From positions 2,418,001 through 2,482,000 of the forward strand of contig NZ_CP102604.1 in the NCBI RefSeq assembly GCF_024707505.1: DNA of 64,000 nt, given 5' to 3'. The notes below the pieces were generated by a model. The model was given only the letters and a program-made list of their open reading frames with translations, was not told where the DNA came from and did no database searches. The DNA comes from Pantoea sp. SOD02. Lineage in GTDB: Bacteria; Pseudomonadota; Gammaproteobacteria; Enterobacterales; Enterobacteriaceae. A program made the translations under genes and the position numbers. This document shows positions 35,955-44,491 of the stretch, one piece after another; position 1 is the first letter of the stretch; each line of letters opens with the position of its first letter.

Positions 35955-36221
35955 TTAGCTTTCCTGCTCAGCATGGTTGATGGCGATTTCCAGATCCTGA
36001 ATCGCCTCATCAATGTCATCCAGCAGCTTGCCTTGTTTGTTCAGCAAGGTATCGAAGCGTCCCGCATATTCTGTGTCTTTATACTCACCCGCATCAAAAG
36101 CCAGCCAGTGGGCAGACAGCGTCTCAGTGTTGGTCTGCGCGTAGTGGCGCATCTCTTTAAGCTGGGAGGTGACATCACGCAGGTAGTCAGTTTTGGTTTT
36201 TACAGTTTCTGTATCACTCAT
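35955..36221 (-). CDS. Small acidic helical protein, unknown
   Basis: 88 residues. It starts with a strong AAGGAAG six bases before ATG 36221. The sequence is acidic and almost fully helical (DYLRDVTSQLKEMRHYAQ, LLNKQGKLLDDIDEAIQDLE), probably a coiled coil, with no signal or membrane helix. I do not recognise the family. It faces the msgA-like gene tail to tail, with a 20-bp gap. Confidence 0.7.
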   Translation of the reverse strand: MSDTETVKTKTDYLRDVTSQLKEMRHYAQTNTETLSAHWLAFDAGEYKDTEYAGRFDTLLNKQGKLLDDIDEAIQDLEIAINHAEQES

Positions 36222-36377
36222 GCTATCTTCCTTTTCGCTTAATAAGACGATTTAAATAACGCTTGAATGATTAAAGGTAGTGCAAAATATCGAAGCTGCC
36301 TTAGGAATAATCGGAAGTGACTAAAACCTATGAGTAAACAGGGGACATCCCGGTCCCCGATGGTGCGTCTTCTGGCA

Positions 36378-36860
36378 TTACAGATATTTCCTCGCCAGCT
36401 CAATCAGCTCATCCTTCGCGGCATCACCCAGTTTGATCACGCCCTGCTCGACAAAGTTAAACGCGCGTCCGAAATCCTTCACGCCTTCTGAGAACGCCTG
36501 ACTGGCGTCATGGCTCTGCGCCGCTGCGGCGGCTGGCGGCGCTTCGGCTGCAATGGGAGCAGCGGCTTCCGGTACGCTGGGCGGCGAAACCTCGGCTGCA
36601 GCAACGGGCGCAGCCTCCACAGGCGCAGGTGTTATCGCCTCAGATATAACAGCCGGTGCCGCTTCAGGTACCGCTGCGACTGCGGCTGGCGCTGACGCCG
36701 CGACTGGCGTAGCCACTTCGTTGGCGAAATCTTCCGCAGGTGACGATGCGATGGTGGTGGTTGGATTGATAACAGTTTGATCGCTCATAATGCTCTCCTT
36801 CTTACTGAATAAAGATCGCAGTCGGGCAAGAGTGGCTGCAATCCACGTGGTAATTCGCAT
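36378..36860 (-). CDS. Ala/Pro-rich protein with two in-frame starts, third gene of a small operon
   Basis: 160 codons from ATG 36860, preceded by AAGGAGG at ideal spacing. A second in-frame ATG at 36788 has its own AAGGAG and would give 136 residues. The long form adds RITTWIAATLARLRSLFSKK, a basic amphipathic helix that could bind membrane. Residues about 45-115 are Ala/Pro/Glu-rich and disordered. The C-terminus ASQAFSEGVKDFGRAFNF plus the following helix is amphipathic and ordered. The function is unknown. It begins 10 bp after the coiled-coil gene and is probably controlled by the divergent repressor at 37715. Confidence 0.65.
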   Translation of the reverse strand: MRITTWIAATLARLRSLFSKKESIMSDQTVINPTTTIASSPAEDFANEVATPVAASAPAAVAAVPEAAPAVISEAITPAPVEAAPVAAAEVSPPSVPEAAAPIAAEAPPAAAAAQSHDASQAFSEGVKDFGRAFNFVEQGVIKLGDAAKDELIELARKYL

Positions 36861-36870
36861 GCTGACCTCC

Positions 36871-37203
36871 TTAACGCTTGGGTTGAGGTGGCGATTTATC
36901 TCCTTCAGCCGGTTTCCCCTTTTCAGCCGGATTGCTGATTGGGTGCTTCGCTATGCCATCGAGTTTGTTCTGCAGCGCCACCAACTGGCTGGTGAGTTCC
37001 GCCACGCGCGCTTCACGTCGTTCTGAGATCGTTCGATATTGCTGTCGAATCTCTTCAACGCGCTGATTGGCGCTGTTACTCACAAACAAAAACAACACCG
37101 TCATCGCCACGCACATCAGCGACAGCATCAGCAGAAAGCCACCGAAGAACAGTTGGCGTCGATGGTTTTTCACTACGTACTCACTGTTTATCTGCATCAT
37201 CAC
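36871..37203 (-). CDS. Small membrane protein with coiled coil and Pro-rich tail
   Basis: 110 residues. A basic N-terminus (VVKNHRRQ) precedes one membrane helix (about 18-42, FFGGFLLMLSLMCVAMTVLF), then a coiled coil (about 48-85) and a Lys/Pro tail. The topology suits a type II protein with its coil in the periplasm. GGAGGAG lies seven bases upstream of ATG 37203. It overlaps the preceding gene by 23 bp. It resembles inner-membrane spanins or other phage accessory proteins only in general plan. Unknown function. Confidence 0.65.
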   Translation of the reverse strand: MMMQINSEYVVKNHRRQLFFGGFLLMLSLMCVAMTVLFLFVSNSANQRVEEIRQQYRTISERREARVAELTSQLVALQNKLDGIAKHPISNPAEKGKPAEGDKSPPQPKR

Positions 37204-37570
37204 GACTCTCCTCCAGAGTGGTAATCAGTTGATTCACCTGGCTGCGAAACTTATCGCTATGTTCGGTTTCGGTGGTCGCCAGTAAAATACTCAGGGCGTT
37301 TTTGATCAGCCGCAGATCGGTTTCCAGCGAAGAGATTCGCCGCAGGTTTTTGTCATGTCGGACGCGCAACTCATCGTTTTCCTGACGCATCAAGGCATGG
37401 CCTTCTTTGAGCAGCATCACCTGTTCTTTGTAGCTGGTGATGATCTCCCCGCCGGCACGATTGCTGGTGACGATAGCGGCGATACCCGCCATTAACGGTT
37501 TCCAGAACACAGCTGCTGCGCCGCCGCCGAGAAGCAACGCACCTACGCTGGTGACTAAACTACTTTCCAT
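37181..37570 (-). CDS. Membrane-anchored coiled-coil protein, first gene of a small operon
   Basis: 129 residues. One glycine-rich membrane segment (about 6-36, VGALLLGGGAAAVFWKPLM) precedes a long coiled coil (about 45-125) with heptad-like RQENDELRVRHDKNLRRIS. GAGG lies seven bases before ATG 37570. The 5' leader contains a 9-bp inverted repeat (37589-37629) and then two palindromic operators shared with the divergent repressor gene. No family recognised. It could be a prophage remnant gene or part of an uncharacterised membrane module. Confidence 0.65.
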   Translation of the reverse strand: MESSLVTSVGALLLGGGAAAVFWKPLMAGIAAIVTSNRAGGEIITSYKEQVMLLKEGHALMRQENDELRVRHDKNLRRISSLETDLRLIKNALSILLATTETEHSDKFRSQVNQLITTLEESRDDADKQ

Positions 37571-37588
37571 GCTTTACCTCTCACCCCT

Positions 37589-37629
37589 GGCAAGGGTTGT
37601 GCCCCATAAGCACGCTGACCACCCTTGCC
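37589..37629 (-). promoter_or_regulatory. Inverted repeat in the leader of the 37570 operon
   Basis: A perfect 9-bp repeat, GGCAAGGGT (37589-37597) with ACCCTTGCC (37621-37629), around 23 bases. It ends 18 bp before the first start codon of the operon. It could be a leader hairpin or an operator half-pair. Confidence 0.5.
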
Positions 37630-37652
37630 AGCTTCGCGGTCAACGCCTGAAT

Positions 37653-37690
37653 TTAAGTTTACTTTAACTTATGAATTTAAGTATACTTAA
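37653..37690. promoter_or_regulatory. Twin operators for the CI-like repressor
   Basis: TTAAGTTTACTTTAA (37653-37667) and the perfect palindrome TTAAGTATACTTAA (37677-37690), centres about 23-24 bp apart. They lie between the divergent repressor gene and the three-gene membrane operon. Two equal sites about two helical turns apart are the usual plan for a dimeric XRE repressor that also controls its own gene. Confidence 0.7.
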
Positions 37691-37714
37691 GTCGTTCCTT
37701 CAGGAGATGTCAAG

Positions 37715-38362
37715 ATGATGAAAAAAGAATCTTCCGGTGAGCGCATCCGGGCACGACGTAAAGCACTACAGTTAACGCAGCAGGCGCTGGCGAAGAGCGT
37801 TGGTGTATCGCATGTGGCTGTATCGCAATGGGAAAAAGAGGAAACCGTACCGCGCGGCGAGAACTTATTGCGGCTCGCGGAGTGGCTGCAATGCACAGCG
37901 GCATGGATTATTGATGGGGACGGCGAAGTGTTTGCCACCCACGCCAAAGCCGCGCCGGTTATGGCGGTGCCATTGATTAGCCTGGCGCAAGCGTCAGCGT
38001 GGTTAGGCGAGCAGCGGTTGTTGCTGAAACAGCAGGCAACGCGCTTTCTCTACAGTGAAAGTCAATTGGGCGATGGCGCGCTGGCGGTCACGGTGGAAGA
38101 CCACGCGATGCAGCCCGATTACCGGCCCGGTGACAGCGTGATCTTTGATCCAGACGTTCAGCCACAGCCTGGCGATGTAGTTTTGGCGCTGGTCGATGGC
38201 GTGGCGCTAGTGCGAATTTATCGTCTGCAAACGCAGCAGCAGGATGAGAAAATCTTCACATTGCGCGCGCTCAATGATGATTTTCCTCAGCTGCATTCTG
38301 AGGAAATTTCGCTGCAAATCATCGGCACGTTAATGGAGTTGAGACGTTACCGAGGCGGCTAG
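37715..38362 (+). CDS. CI/LexA-like repressor (XRE HTH plus S24 fold) with lost catalytic dyad
   Basis: 215 residues. The helix-turn-helix spans 8-62 (IRARRKALQLTQQALAKSVG, VSHVAVSQWEKEE). The S24 peptidase-like domain spans about 85-210. In LexA/CI the self-cleaving Ser and Lys sit in GMSM and TVKRL type motifs; here these positions are Ala131 (EDHAMQPDYRPGD) and Arg167 (VALVRIYRL). So self-cleavage by RecA stimulation is not expected. It is divergent from the three-gene membrane operon, with two palindromic operators between. A phage origin is likely, but no other phage structural genes are here. Release may need an antirepressor or small ligand. Confidence 0.85.
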   Translation: MMKKESSGERIRARRKALQLTQQALAKSVGVSHVAVSQWEKEETVPRGENLLRLAEWLQCTAAWIIDGDGEVFATHAKAAPVMAVPLISLAQASAWLGEQRLLLKQQATRFLYSESQLGDGALAVTVEDHAMQPDYRPGDSVIFDPDVQPQPGDVVLALVDGVALVRIYRLQTQQQDEKIFTLRALNDDFPQLHSEEISLQIIGTLMELRRYRGG

Positions 38363-38481
38363 CCGCTTCGCTTAAGCCATTATTTTAAAAAAAGTTTAGT
38401 CTGAGTGCGGGAAGCTATGGACAGACCCCGCTGTAAGCCTGTTAATGTAGCGCAAAATAATAATTTAGCCGGACAATCGCC

Positions 38482-39693
38482 ATGCTCACCACCATCCTTT
38501 ATCGCAGCCATCTGCACGACCACGTGCCGATTAAAACGCTCGAAGATATGGTTGCTAAAGCCAATCGCAAAAACAAAAACTCGGATGTCACCGGCATCCT
38601 GCTGTTCGACGGCCTGCACTTCTTCCAACTGCTGGAAGGCCCGCGCGACGCGGTGCAAGGCATCTATCAGCGTATTTGTCAGGACGCACGCCACCACAAT
38701 CTGGTGGAGCTGATGCACGATTTCGCGCCAGAACGCCGTTTTGGCAAAGTCGGCATGGAGCTGTTCGATCTGCGCGAGCATGACAAAGACACTGTGCTGC
38801 AAGCGGTGCTGGATAAAGGCACCTCGCGTTATCAGCTCACCTACAAAGATCGCGCACTGCAGTTTTTGCGCACCTTCGTGGTGGCGCGCGACAAAGAGAA
38901 CTACTTTGAGATCCCACCCGCCAGCACATGGGAATTTATTCCCGATGATGAATGGCTGAATGAGCTGGATGACCTTGATCAGAGCGTGCAAGATTGCCGC
39001 TTTGCCTTTCAGCCGATTATCGATCCCTTCGCACGCCGCGTGACCTCACTTGAAGCGCTGATTCGTACGCCGAACGGCGGCTCGCCGGAAGAGTATTTTT
39101 CTGCGTTTGGTGGTGAGGCGATTTATCACGCGGATATTCAGTCGAAACGCCTGGCGTTTAACGTGGCGAGCAAACTGGGCATTGGCGAGCATCGCTTATC
39201 GATCAATCTGCTACCGATGTCGCTGGTGACGGTGCCAAACGCGGTGGATTTCCTGCTGGCGGAGATCAAAGCCAGCGGACTGGTGCCGCAGCAGGTGATC
39301 GTCGAAGTGACCGAAAATGAGATCATTTCGCGCTCAGATGAATTTGCTGCCGAAGTGAGAAAGTTGAAAGCGGCGGGGATTAGCCTGGCGCTGGACGATT
39401 TTGGTGCCGGTTTTGCTGGCTTGTCGCTGTTATCGAAATTCCAGCCGGACAAAATCAAAATCGATCGCGAGATTATCCGCGATGTGCATAAAAGCGGCCC
39501 GAAGCAGGCGATCATGCACGCCATCATCAAGTGCTGCGCATCGCTGGAAATCGCGGTGATTGCCGAAGGTGTGGAACAAGCCGAAGAGTGGATGTGGCTG
39601 GAAGCGGCGGGCATTAGCCAGTTCCAGGGTTTCCTGTTTGCGCACCCGCTGTTGAATGGATTCCCGGCGGTGGCGTGGCCTGAGATTAAATAG
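38482..39693 (+). CDS. bluF: Blue-light sensing BLUF-EAL protein, predicted active c-di-GMP phosphodiesterase
   Basis: 403 residues, the same length as E. coli BluF (YcgF). The BLUF flavin domain (1-95) has Tyr7, Asn31 and Gln49 in FFQLLEG. A linker leads to an EAL domain (about 172-400). The EAL motif is LEALIRT (Glu191), then EVTENE, LALDDFGAGFAG, KIDREI and AEGVEQ. E. coli BluF is catalytically silent and acts on the repressor BluR; its motifs there are altered (DHFGAG, AMGVA). Here the metal-binding acids are all present, so c-di-GMP hydrolysis is likely. No bluR gene is adjacent. Confidence 0.92.
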   Translation: MLTTILYRSHLHDHVPIKTLEDMVAKANRKNKNSDVTGILLFDGLHFFQLLEGPRDAVQGIYQRICQDARHHNLVELMHDFAPERRFGKVGMELFDLREHDKDTVLQAVLDKGTSRYQLTYKDRALQFLRTFVVARDKENYFEIPPASTWEFIPDDEWLNELDDLDQSVQDCRFAFQPIIDPFARRVTSLEALIRTPNGGSPEEYFSAFGGEAIYHADIQSKRLAFNVASKLGIGEHRLSINLLPMSLVTVPNAVDFLLAEIKASGLVPQQVIVEVTENEIISRSDEFAAEVRKLKAAGISLALDDFGAGFAGLSLLSKFQPDKIKIDREIIRDVHKSGPKQAIMHAIIKCCASLEIAVIAEGVEQAEEWMWLEAAGISQFQGFLFAHPLLNGFPAVAWPEIK

Positions 39694-39699
39694 TGTGGC

Positions 39700-39723
39700 G
39701 GTCGCCATAAATGGCGACCCTGC
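39700..39723. repeat. Dispersed palindromic repeat, GTCGCC type, copy 18
   Basis: GGTCGCCA/TGGCGACC around TAAA with a CCCTGC tail. It fills almost all of the 32 bp between the convergent bluF and ynfC-like genes, so it probably ends both transcripts. Confidence 0.9.
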
Positions 39724-39725
39724 AA

Positions 39726-40433
39726 CTAATAATACGTCACCTCGATATTGCCATACTGCTTATCAACCACCTCGCCCGCCGCGTCGGTGGTAATAATGTC
39801 GCAATAATAAGGAACATCGTTTTTATATTTGCAGACATTGCTGACGGTTTTAATCTGGTCATTACGCTTCACCGTGGTGACCACGTCAGAAATCTTTTTC
39901 TTATCTTCTGCCCGCACTGCAGTAGCACGCGACACTTCCGTTCCGGCCTGAGTAATACTCAATACCGCCATTTCACCCGCGCTGTTATAGGCGAGGTGAA
40001 ACGCTGCATCGGAGGCGGGCGATGAGATCTGCTCCACCAAACCCTGTTTGTTGTAGGCAATATCTACCGTCATGCTCGGCGTGACTTTCTTCACCATGGT
40101 GCAGTTTTTATCCAGCGTCACCAACACGTCCTGACCGTTTTCGCTGCCTTTTAATGCGTCGCCGTCGCGCGCAACCTCAATCACTTCGCCCTCTTTGCCC
40201 ACCGACTTAACATGCGTTGGACAGCCGTTGCGGTCGAAATCGACGTTCACTTCGAAGATTTGCTGACCGTCGGCGGTGAACAGCGTTTGATGGGTATTTT
40301 TGACTTTTCCAGGCAGCGCTTCGAATTGATACAGATAGGCAAAGTTTTTCATTTGCGGGTAATAGGTCGCGTCATCCTTGTCACACCCTGCAAGCAGAGC
40401 GATGGCGATTAAAAACAGCAGGGTTTTCTTCAC
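39726..40433 (-). CDS. ynfC: YnfC-family (UPF0257) lipoprotein
   Basis: 235 residues. A lipoprotein signal has the lipobox LLAGC (Cys17, followed by Asp, which may hold it in the inner membrane). The mature protein shares the pattern of E. coli YnfC: YLYQFEALPGKVKNTHQTLF early, a mid Cys in a KNC motif, and a SNVCKYKNDVPYYCDII block near the end. Function unknown. An AT-rich islet lies upstream. Confidence 0.75.
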   Translation of the reverse strand: MKKTLLFLIAIALLAGCDKDDATYYPQMKNFAYLYQFEALPGKVKNTHQTLFTADGQQIFEVNVDFDRNGCPTHVKSVGKEGEVIEVARDGDALKGSENGQDVLVTLDKNCTMVKKVTPSMTVDIAYNKQGLVEQISSPASDAAFHLAYNSAGEMAVLSITQAGTEVSRATAVRAEDKKKISDVVTTVKRNDQIKTVSNVCKYKNDVPYYCDIITTDAAGEVVDKQYGNIEVTYY

Positions 40434-40642
40434 GTGAGAATCCTCTTCTCAAAATAAGGCAGCGCGTTGGGCGGTGTATTCACTGTGATGCAGCAACCTT
40501 CCCGCCTGAGATAAACCATCACCGCGCTGAACTATAACTTAAACAAAGCATACAATGACATAGCGCAACTTGAAAACGTAGACCAAAAAAATGAGAAACT
40601 GTTAAGCAGAGATTAATAATCCACAATCTGCGAAGATTAAAG

Positions 40643-41872
40643 GTGCTGGCTATATTGAATCGTTGCCATACATCTTTTCGACATGTAAGATCCAAACCAC
40701 TAATTTTAATTCTTCTTACTTACATAGAGTTTATTTCGATGATTCTTCATCTGGCATGGGTGTTTTTTTGCATAATTTCAGCCTCATTTATATTCCAAAC
40801 TAAAAAAATACAAATTGAACAGAACCGAGATCTGAACATTGATGGACTAAGATATGTTTTAGCTGCTTTTGTTGTTTTCCACCACAATGATATTTCAACC
40901 GCTTACTTTGAAACTGGAAAATGGGCCTTACATGACCCAATCCTTGGTTACATGGGGCAATTCGGTGTTGCTGTTTTTTTCATGATAACAGGCTACCTTT
41001 TTGGCGATATTAAAAAGGAAACGAATTGGAAGTCATTTTTTATCAAGCGTTTTTTCAGAATTGTACCACTTACTTATGTTACTTCTTTAATATGTATAGC
41101 AATCGCTTCGTATATAGGAATTAAGATGGGTAACACTCCTGACTTCAGCAATGTTATTTACTGGCTTGATGGTGGGATATCGGGAGTAAAACCAGCAATT
41201 TATGGATTTAAAGACTCTCAGTTTATAGGTGCCGCTGTTATGTGGACTCTTTACTGGGAATGGTCATTCTATCTAGCCCTCCCACTACTATGCTTATTTT
41301 TCAATCGCACTTACACGATTGGTCTATGCATCGCTGTAATTTCCATATTTGCGCACACGACTGGATTCTTTAAAATACCCAACCAACATGCTACCTTGTT
41401 AATTTTCTTTGCAACCGGCGTGCTGATAAAAAACCTCAAAGGCATAACGTTTTCACCTTCCATTTTGAAGAGTTCCATTGCTCTTGTTGTATTAATATAT
41501 TGCTTGTTTATCTCTAATGAACGAACTGCATACAGTTTTACTTCATGCATTTTCATTGGGATTTTCTTTTACATGGTCTCCACTGGAGGCAACTTTTTTG
41601 GTTTGCTGAAGCAAAGGGGCTTCGTCATCTTAGGTGATGCCAGTTACAGCATTTACCTGTTACACGGCATCGCATGGTTTGTAATGAATAAGGTTGTGTT
41701 TCATTTTAGTTTACAAAATCAAAAGCTCACCTATTACCTAATTCAGACTTTAGTATGGTATGGAATATGCTTCATATCATTAATTAGCTATAAATACTTT
41801 GAAAAACCATTTATAGCGCTAGGAAAAAAAATTTCTGCAAGACAAGAAGCAACCTTTAACAAGGCCAGGTAA
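40643..41872 (+). CDS. Acyltransferase family 3 protein in an AT-rich islet
   Basis: 409 residues from GTG 40643; ATG 40739 (MILHLAWVFF) is an alternative start and removes 32 poorly conserved residues. About ten membrane helices. The family opening LNIDGLRYVLAAFVVFHHND has the proposed catalytic His pair, and the FFMITGYLFG and LGDASYSIYLLHGIAWF blocks fit the OafA/YrhL branch that acetylates surface polysaccharides. Codons and base composition are far more AT-rich than the neighbours, which suggests transfer. An integrase remnant lies directly behind it. It is not closely similar to the pair at 14.3-17 kb. Confidence 0.85.
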   Translation: MLAILNRCHTSFRHVRSKPLILILLTYIEFISMILHLAWVFFCIISASFIFQTKKIQIEQNRDLNIDGLRYVLAAFVVFHHNDISTAYFETGKWALHDPILGYMGQFGVAVFFMITGYLFGDIKKETNWKSFFIKRFFRIVPLTYVTSLICIAIASYIGIKMGNTPDFSNVIYWLDGGISGVKPAIYGFKDSQFIGAAVMWTLYWEWSFYLALPLLCLFFNRTYTIGLCIAVISIFAHTTGFFKIPNQHATLLIFFATGVLIKNLKGITFSPSILKSSIALVVLIYCLFISNERTAYSFTSCIFIGIFFYMVSTGGNFFGLLKQRGFVILGDASYSIYLLHGIAWFVMNKVVFHFSLQNQKLTYYLIQTLVWYGICFISLISYKYFEKPFIALGKKISARQEATFNKAR

Positions 41873-41910
41873 AATAGCTCCACTTAAGCAGCTAACAGCG
41901 GCCTAATAGA

Positions 41911-42237
41911 ATGCAGCCAATGAAAATCGTGAGTTTTTTTGCGTTGAAACAGTGTTGCGCGGTAAGAAGGAAATTATGTGGGATGAGCTGCTTTGCATGC
42001 TGCTCTTTAGCAAGTGGCGTAAACCTAAATTATGTTGCCATAAAGTTGGGGCACGCCAATTCGCAAATTGTCTACTTGGTTAAAGGAAAATGGATGTATG
42101 AAAACAGCGATGAGCAAGAGAGCCTGATTAGCGGAAAAGTTGCTAACATTGCCCAACATATATCCTTTCTCCAAGAATCAGGAGTAAAAATAAACATCTT
42201 TTCAGCAAGTTATATCACTAAACCTGCATGCTCATAA
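41911..42237 (+). pseudogene. Remnant of a phage-type tyrosine integrase (C-terminal end, inactive)
   Basis: The 108-codon frame follows the last part of lambda/P4-like integrases: ALKQCCAVRRK, then CFACCSLASGVNLNYVAIK with LGHANSQIVY, then KGKWMYENSDEQ. In active enzymes these read (R)HTFACWSLAxG, the LGHxxxxMVY helix, and VYGxWM. Here the catalytic Arg-His before the Phe is Ser-Cys, and the nucleophilic Tyr is Lys (LVKGKWM). The second catalytic His (LGHA) survives. So it is a decayed, truncated integrase marking an old island. Its last 20 bp overlap the fliE end. Confidence 0.7.
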
Positions 42238-42529
42238 TATCTGTATACGCCGATACCAGTTTGTTACGCACCTGCACGCCCATCTGCATGGAAATAGAGG
42301 ATTTTTGCAGATCGACCATCACATCGTTTAACTGGATGCCCGGTTTACCCATTTCAAAATCCTGCGCTTGCGCGCGCGCCGTTGTCTGGGTTTCGCTGAT
42401 CTTGTCGAGTGCTGCTTTCATGGTGGCACTAAAATCGACCTGGTTGGTGGATTCCGCCTGCTTACCGCTCGCCTGCAGAGACGTCATCTGCAGCTGCTGC
42501 AGCACACCCTCAATCGCCTGAATTGACAT
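42218..42529 (-). CDS. fliE: Flagellar hook-basal body protein FliE
   Basis: 103 residues. It joins the MS ring to the rod. Conserved C-terminal half LNDVMVDLQKSSISMQMGVQ followed by VRNKLVSAYTDIMSMQV. Divergent from fliF across 240 bp, the standard enterobacterial arrangement. The downstream sequence is foreign (integrase remnant), so the islet ends right at the fliE stop. Confidence 0.95.
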   Translation of the reverse strand: MSIQAIEGVLQQLQMTSLQASGKQAESTNQVDFSATMKAALDKISETQTTARAQAQDFEMGKPGIQLNDVMVDLQKSSISMQMGVQVRNKLVSAYTDIMSMQV

Positions 42530-42769
42530 TGCCTGACCCCTAATGAAGAAGTGATTAAATTTTCACGATGAGAAAGTTAACACACTGTCAATAGGACAAA
42601 GGCGCTAAATGACCGCAAAAAACCCGGCTTATCCACCCATCGATGTGACCCGAATCATCAAATAATGCCTGCCAATAAGTGGAATTTAATTTTCCTCCCC
42701 CCTGAATTTGGGGGAAGTCTTCAGGGAGTTCGTTTTGTCACCACTAATAATTTCAGGCAGGAATCGGTC

Positions 42770-44491
42770 ATGAATGCGAGTGCAGCCGCTACACCAGAGA
42801 CAGCAAAGAAAGGCTTCAGTGACCTTTTCGCCCGCCTGCGCGCCAATCCGCGAATTCCTTTAATTATTGCTGCCGCTGCGGTTATCGCAGTGGTGTTTGC
42901 GTTGGTGCTGTGGGCAAAAGCGCCAGACTATCGCGTCCTTTATAACAACCTCTCCGACGAGGATGGCGGTGCGATTGTCACTCAGCTGACGCAAATGAAC
43001 ATCCCTTACCAGTTCGCCGATAACGGTGGAGCACTGATGGTGCCCGCCGATAAAGTGCATGAGCTGCGTTTGCGCCTGGCACAACAAGGTCTGCCGAAAG
43101 GCGGCAACGTTGGCTTCGAGCTGATGGACAAAGAGAAGTTCGGTATCAGCCAGTTCAGCGAGCAGATCAACTATCAGCGTGCGCTGGAAGGTGAACTGTC
43201 CCGCACCATCGAAACGCTCGGTCCGGTAAAGAGCGTACGTGTGCATCTGGCGATGCCGAAACCGACCTTGTTTGTGCGTGAGCAGAAAGCCCCTTCCGCT
43301 TCGGTAACGCTGAACCTGCAACCTGGCCGCGCTTTAGATGAAGGCCAGATTCAGGCCATTCAGCATATGGTCTCCAGCAGCGTGGCCGGTTTACCGCCGG
43401 GCAACGTTACCGTTGTCGATCAGGCCGGTCGTCTGTTGACACGATCCGATAGCGAAGGTCGCGACCTGAATGATGCGCAACTGAAATATGCCTCTGAAGT
43501 GGAAGCCCGCTTCCAGCAGCGCATTGAGGCGATCCTCAATCCAATTGTTGGTCAGGGCAATGTGCATGCGCAGGTGACGGCGCAGATCAACTTTGACCGC
43601 AGCGAGCAAACCGACGAGAAATACCAGCCGAACGCCAATCCAAACAATACCGCCGTGCGTTCACGCCAGACCAGCAACTCCGAACAGAATGGCAGCGCCT
43701 ATCCGGGCGGCGTGCCGGGTGCATTGTCGAATCAGCCTGCGCCAGCCAACACTGCGCCGGTAACCAATCCGCCAGCTAATAATGCCAACGGCCAGAACGC
43801 TAACGCGCAAAACGCCAATGCGCAGAATAACGGCAGCACCACCAGCACCGCCCAATCTTCTGGCCCGAGCAGCTCAACACGCAACGACACGGTGAACTAC
43901 GAGCTGGATCGTACCATTCGTCATACCAAGTTGAACGTCGGCGATGTGCAGCGCCTGTCGGTTGCCGTGGTGGTGAACTACCGCGACGACGGCAAAGGCA
44001 AAGCGGTGGCGCTGAACGAACAGCAGATCAAGCAGATTGAAGATTTAACCCGCGAAGCGATGGGCTATTCACAAACCCGTGGCGACAGCGTCAACGTGGT
44101 GAACTCGCAGTTCAACATGACCGAACCAGCCGGTGGCGACCTGCCATTCTGGCAGCAGCAATCGTTCTTCGATCAGTTGATGACTGCCGGTCGCTGGCTG
44201 CTGGTGGCGTTGGTTGCCTTCATCCTTTATCGCAAGCTGGTACGTCCACAGCTGATGCGTAAGAAAGCGCAGGAACAAGCAGCAGCGGAAGCGCTGGCAG
44301 CCCGCTCTGCGGCAAGGGAAGAAGAGGAAGCCTTTAACGTTCAGCTCAGCAAAGACGAGCTGGATCAGGAGCGTAAATCTACTAACCGCATGAGCGCCGA
44401 GGTGATGAGCCAGCGTATCCGCGACATGTCTGAAAACGATCCGCGCGTCGTCGCGCTGGTTATCCGCGAATGGATGAGTAAAGAACTATGA
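42770..44491 (+). CDS. fliF: Flagellar MS-ring protein FliF
   Basis: 573 residues from ATG 42770 ([16 protein letters not shown]) with AGGA upstream; the frame is open further left. TM1 about 34-54 ([20 protein letters not shown]); periplasmic ring-building motifs [20 protein letters not shown] and [17 protein letters not shown]. An Asn/Ala/Gln-rich loop occupies about 325-385. TM2 lies near 480 and the C-terminal FliG-binding tail ends [10 protein letters not shown]. It overlaps fliG by 4 bp. First gene of fliF-R. A CCCCC/GGGGG hairpin lies 55 bp upstream. Confidence 0.97.
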   Translation: MNASAAATPETAKKGFSDLFARLRANPRIPLIIAAAAVIAVVFALVLWAKAPDYRVLYNNLSDEDGGAIVTQLTQMNIPYQFADNGGALMVPADKVHELRLRLAQQGLPKGGNVGFELMDKEKFGISQFSEQINYQRALEGELSRTIETLGPVKSVRVHLAMPKPTLFVREQKAPSASVTLNLQPGRALDEGQIQAIQHMVSSSVAGLPPGNVTVVDQAGRLLTRSDSEGRDLNDAQLKYASEVEARFQQRIEAILNPIVGQGNVHAQVTAQINFDRSEQTDEKYQPNANPNNTAVRSRQTSNSEQNGSAYPGGVPGALSNQPAPANTAPVTNPPANNANGQNANAQNANAQNNGSTTSTAQSSGPSSSTRNDTVNYELDRTIRHTKLNVGDVQRLSVAVVVNYRDDGKGKAVALNEQQIKQIEDLTREAMGYSQTRGDSVNVVNSQFNMTEPAGGDLPFWQQQSFFDQLMTAGRWLLVALVAFILYRKLVRPQLMRKKAQEQAAAEALAARSAAREEEEAFNVQLSKDELDQERKSTNRMSAEVMSQRIRDMSENDPRVVALVIREWMSKEL

